Positions 62,202 to 64,000 of a DNA stretch of 64,000 bases are shown in pieces; position 1 is the stretch's first letter, and each line of letters opens with the position of its first letter. A program made the position numbers and the translations under genes. The stretch comes from Pontibacter amylolyticus (lineage in GTDB: Bacteria; Bacteroidota; Bacteroidia; Cytophagales; Hymenobacteraceae): the NCBI RefSeq assembly GCF_014638845.1, contig NZ_BMFP01000001.1:866591-930590 (forward strand), written 5' to 3'. The notes beneath the pieces were generated by a model, which was given only the letters and a program-made list of their open reading frames with translations, searched no databases and was not told the DNA's origin.

Positions 62202-63474
62202 GCAGCAAGACAGGTATAGCCTGCACCTGTTGCTCTTTGTCCTCACCCTGATCACGACCACCATTGCCGGAACCGAGTGGCGCTTCGGCAAGCTGTTCTT
62301 CTGGGGACCGGAGGGCTTTTCGTGGACAGGTTCCTTTACCTGGGCCGAACTGGCAGCCGGGCTCTACTTCTCTATCCCTTTTCTGGGTGTGCTCACGGTG
62401 CATGAGTTCGGGCACTACTTTACCGCGAAGCGCTACCGGGCCGACGTATCATTACCTTATTATATCCCGCTGTGGTTCGGCATCACGTCCACCATCGGCA
62501 CCATGGGCGCTTTCATCCGGATCCGGAGCCGCATCTTCTCGAGGCAGCAGTTCTTCGACATCGGCATTGCCGGTCCGCTGGCCGGTTTTGTGGTGGCTAT
62601 ACCACTGCTGTGGTACGGGTTCACACACCTGCCCGACCCGGATTATATCTTCACCATTCACCCGGAGTACCAGCAGTTCGGACAAGACTACGCCCGGTAC
62701 GTCTACCAGGGCGAAGGCAATTTTTCGCTCGGCAAGAACCTGCTCTTCCTGTTTTTCGAGCGATATGTCGCAGACCCGGCGCTGGTGCCCAATGCCTATG
62801 AAGTGATCCACTACCCGCTGCTCTTTGCGGGCTACCTGGCTTTGTTCTTTACGGCGCTCAACCTGCTGCCCATCGGGCAGTTGGACGGCGGCCACGTGCT
62901 CTACGGCCTGACCGGGTATAAGCGCTTCAACCAGCTCTCGCCGATCTTCTTCGCGCTCTTTATCCTGTATGCCGGTATGGGCATGATCTCGCCGCACCGC
63001 GAGCCTCTCTGGGACGACAGTCTGCTGGTGGTACTGGCTCCCTTTGTGTTCTTTGCCTTCCGGGGCATTCTGCATGATAACCGCCGTGGGCTGATGGCCG
63101 CACTGGGGATGCTGCTGGCGCAATACAGCCTGGCCGAGACCTTTCCAGTGCTCGCGGCTTACATCTGGGCATGGCCGGTGTATGTGCTCTACCTGTTCTT
63201 TGTGCTGGAGCCCGCGACGCCTAAGCTGCGCTATACCCTATACCTGGTGCTGATCGTGTTGACGGCGCAAGTAGCGATTGCCTGGCTATACCCTGACGCC
63301 GACGGCTACAGCGGCTGGCTGGTGTTCGGTCTGCTACTCTCGCGGCTAATGGGCATCTTCCACCCTTCTTGTCCGAACGAAGCACCACTTACGCCAGGGC
63401 GGAAAGTGCTGGGGATACTGGCATTTGTGATTTTCCTGCTGTGCTTTAGCCCAACGCCGTTTGTGATTGAGTAA
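62188..63474 (+). CDS. M50-family (site-2-type) membrane metalloprotease
   Basis: The ATG at 62188 (MRFPKQQDRYSLHLLL) gives 428 residues; a longer frame upstream is Arg/Ser-rich antisense-like sequence. The zinc site is LTVHEFGHYFTA in a hydrophobic helix, with the third ligand in GQLDGGHVLYGL. About 10 helices are present. Long periplasmic-type loops lie after the first pair (YIFTIHPEYQQFGQDYARYV). Such proteases cut substrates inside the membrane, for example anti-sigma factors, but no such gene is near. It follows the HAD gene with a 14-base overlap. Confidence 0.9.
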   Translation: MRFPKQQDRYSLHLLLFVLTLITTTIAGTEWRFGKLFFWGPEGFSWTGSFTWAELAAGLYFSIPFLGVLTVHEFGHYFTAKRYRADVSLPYYIPLWFGITSTIGTMGAFIRIRSRIFSRQQFFDIGIAGPLAGFVVAIPLLWYGFTHLPDPDYIFTIHPEYQQFGQDYARYVYQGEGNFSLGKNLLFLFFERYVADPALVPNAYEVIHYPLLFAGYLALFFTALNLLPIGQLDGGHVLYGLTGYKRFNQLSPIFFALFILYAGMGMISPHREPLWDDSLLVVLAPFVFFAFRGILHDNRRGLMAALGMLLAQYSLAETFPVLAAYIWAWPVYVLYLFFVLEPATPKLRYTLYLVLIVLTAQVAIAWLYPDADGYSGWLVFGLLLSRLMGIFHPSCPNEAPLTPGRKVLGILAFVIFLLCFSPTPFVIE

Positions 63475-64000
63475 CCTCCCCTCTGCCCCCTCCTTTTAAA
63501 GAGGGCCCCTACCCCCAAAACAGGAGGGGGAGCTTGTGCACGATTAACATCCCCCTGCCCCTCCCGAAACAAGTCCGGGATCTTCGACTTCGGAGGGGGA
63601 CTTTCTGAAACTGCTTTCCGGTCTGTCATCCTGGAAGGATCTTGGTTGCAGAGGGTTAAGGCAGTTGCTATAACCTGCCCCCTCTTTCATAGAGGACCCC
63701 TACACCTAGAAGGAAATTTCAGCCTTTAACCATGTCAGGGTATAGGCTTCGCAGCTGCAGCAGTTCTTTTGCTGTACCGGGTCCAACCACCCCTACCCCT
63801 CCTTGCCCAAGGAGGGGAGTATGTTTCTACCAATAGATAGGTATAAGCGCTGTCATTATCGTCACAGACCACTGGCAGGTATAGCAAGACTAACTTGCCC
63901 CGAAAGCCATGAAACAGACCACCTTAGCCAGATGTACAACTGACGATTTTTTGTTTGAGCGGTCAGCGAGTTTAAAATCGTCTTGATTTTTTTGCTTACT
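63475..64000. other. Repeat-rich intergenic end of window
   Basis: It holds C/G-rich repeats (CCCCCTCC, GGAGGGGG, CCCCTACCCC), a second TGTCATCCTG..GGATCT word at 63624-63647 and CAGGTATAGC at 63876. A 24-codon frame at 63909-63983 (MKQTTLARCTTDDFLFERSA) has no support beyond being open. No clear gene. Confidence 0.5.
63624..63647. repeat. Dispersed TGTCATCCTG..GGATCTTG word, copy 2
   Basis: TGTCATCCTGGAAGGATCTT matches the copy at 26487 nearly exactly. Both lie in gene-free spacers. Confidence 0.55.

Noticed and set aside
63909..63983. A 24-codon frame at the window end (MKQTTLARC...)
   Set aside because: Too short and without a binding site, homologue I know, or flanking signals; left as part of the spacer.

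Overview
The window reads as chromosomal DNA from a pigmented, GC-moderate Bacteroidota of the Cytophagales type, probably Hymenobacteraceae and Pontibacter-like. Evidence for this is inference from content: a SusC/SusD pair, a C-terminal type IX secretion sorting domain on a secreted M36 metalloprotease, PorT-like and TonB-linked barrels, lipoproteins with relaxed lipoboxes, an arsenosugar (ArsS) operon, few Shine-Dalgarno sites, and the dispersed intergenic words TCATTTCGAA and TCATCCTG that are common in this group. The word GCTATACCTG (reverse CAGGTATAGC) is scattered through genes and spacers in all frames far above chance.

Layout. 0-6.8 kb: the 3' end of a neutral-ceramidase-family gene, a large secreted M36 protease, a small membrane protein and two tandem paralogous lipoproteins. 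6.8-11 kb: a PrxQ/Bcp peroxiredoxin and a three-gene glycosyltransferase operon (GT2, processive-type GT2, GT-C-like). 11-14.5 kb: a subclass B1 metallo-beta-lactamase lipoprotein, a PH/GRAM-like protein, a DUF2461 protein and an L,D-transpeptidase. 14.5-17.7 kb: a five-gene minus-strand arsenosugar operon. 18-24.2 kb: a succinate-semialdehyde-type dehydrogenase, a YdcF-like protein, topoisomerase III and a lipoprotein. 24.6-26.4 kb: a Gly/Ser/Tyr low-complexity protein and a PorT-like barrel. 27-29.2 kb: carbonic anhydrase plus SulP transporter, a likely bicarbonate uptake operon. 29.3-36.3 kb: a two-component system divergent from a zinc-type CDF exporter, then household genes (DUF1801, DsbA-like, SDR, HPF, OsmC). 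36.3-45.7 kb: metZ behind a SAM riboswitch, a TonB-type barrel, a CsbD protein and a SusC/SusD pair.

45.8-61.5 kb is accessory DNA and looks like a defence island. It opens with a decayed REP-associated tyrosine transposase flanked by REP hairpins. It then holds an exonuclease-like/RecQ/UvrD triple fusion of 1628 residues, a DUF4468 protein in AT-rich DNA, gene remnants, a perfect 28-bp hairpin, a complete McrBC pair, a tightly coupled TerB-like / four-TM coiled-coil / vWA-like lipoprotein cassette of unknown function, and a winged-helix plus nucleotidyltransferase (AbiE-like) pair with a 28-bp palindromic operator. That last pair sits between two direct copies of a tRNA(CAT) gene, one intact and one decayed, which marks a small insertion. 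Beyond the tRNA the core resumes with a HAD phosphatase and an M50 site-2-type protease; the last 0.5 kb is repeat-like intergenic DNA.

The best candidates for something undescribed are the three-gene TerB/TM/vWA cassette, the genome-wide GCTATACCTG word, and the helicase fusion. All family calls here come from reading motifs by eye; no database search was run.
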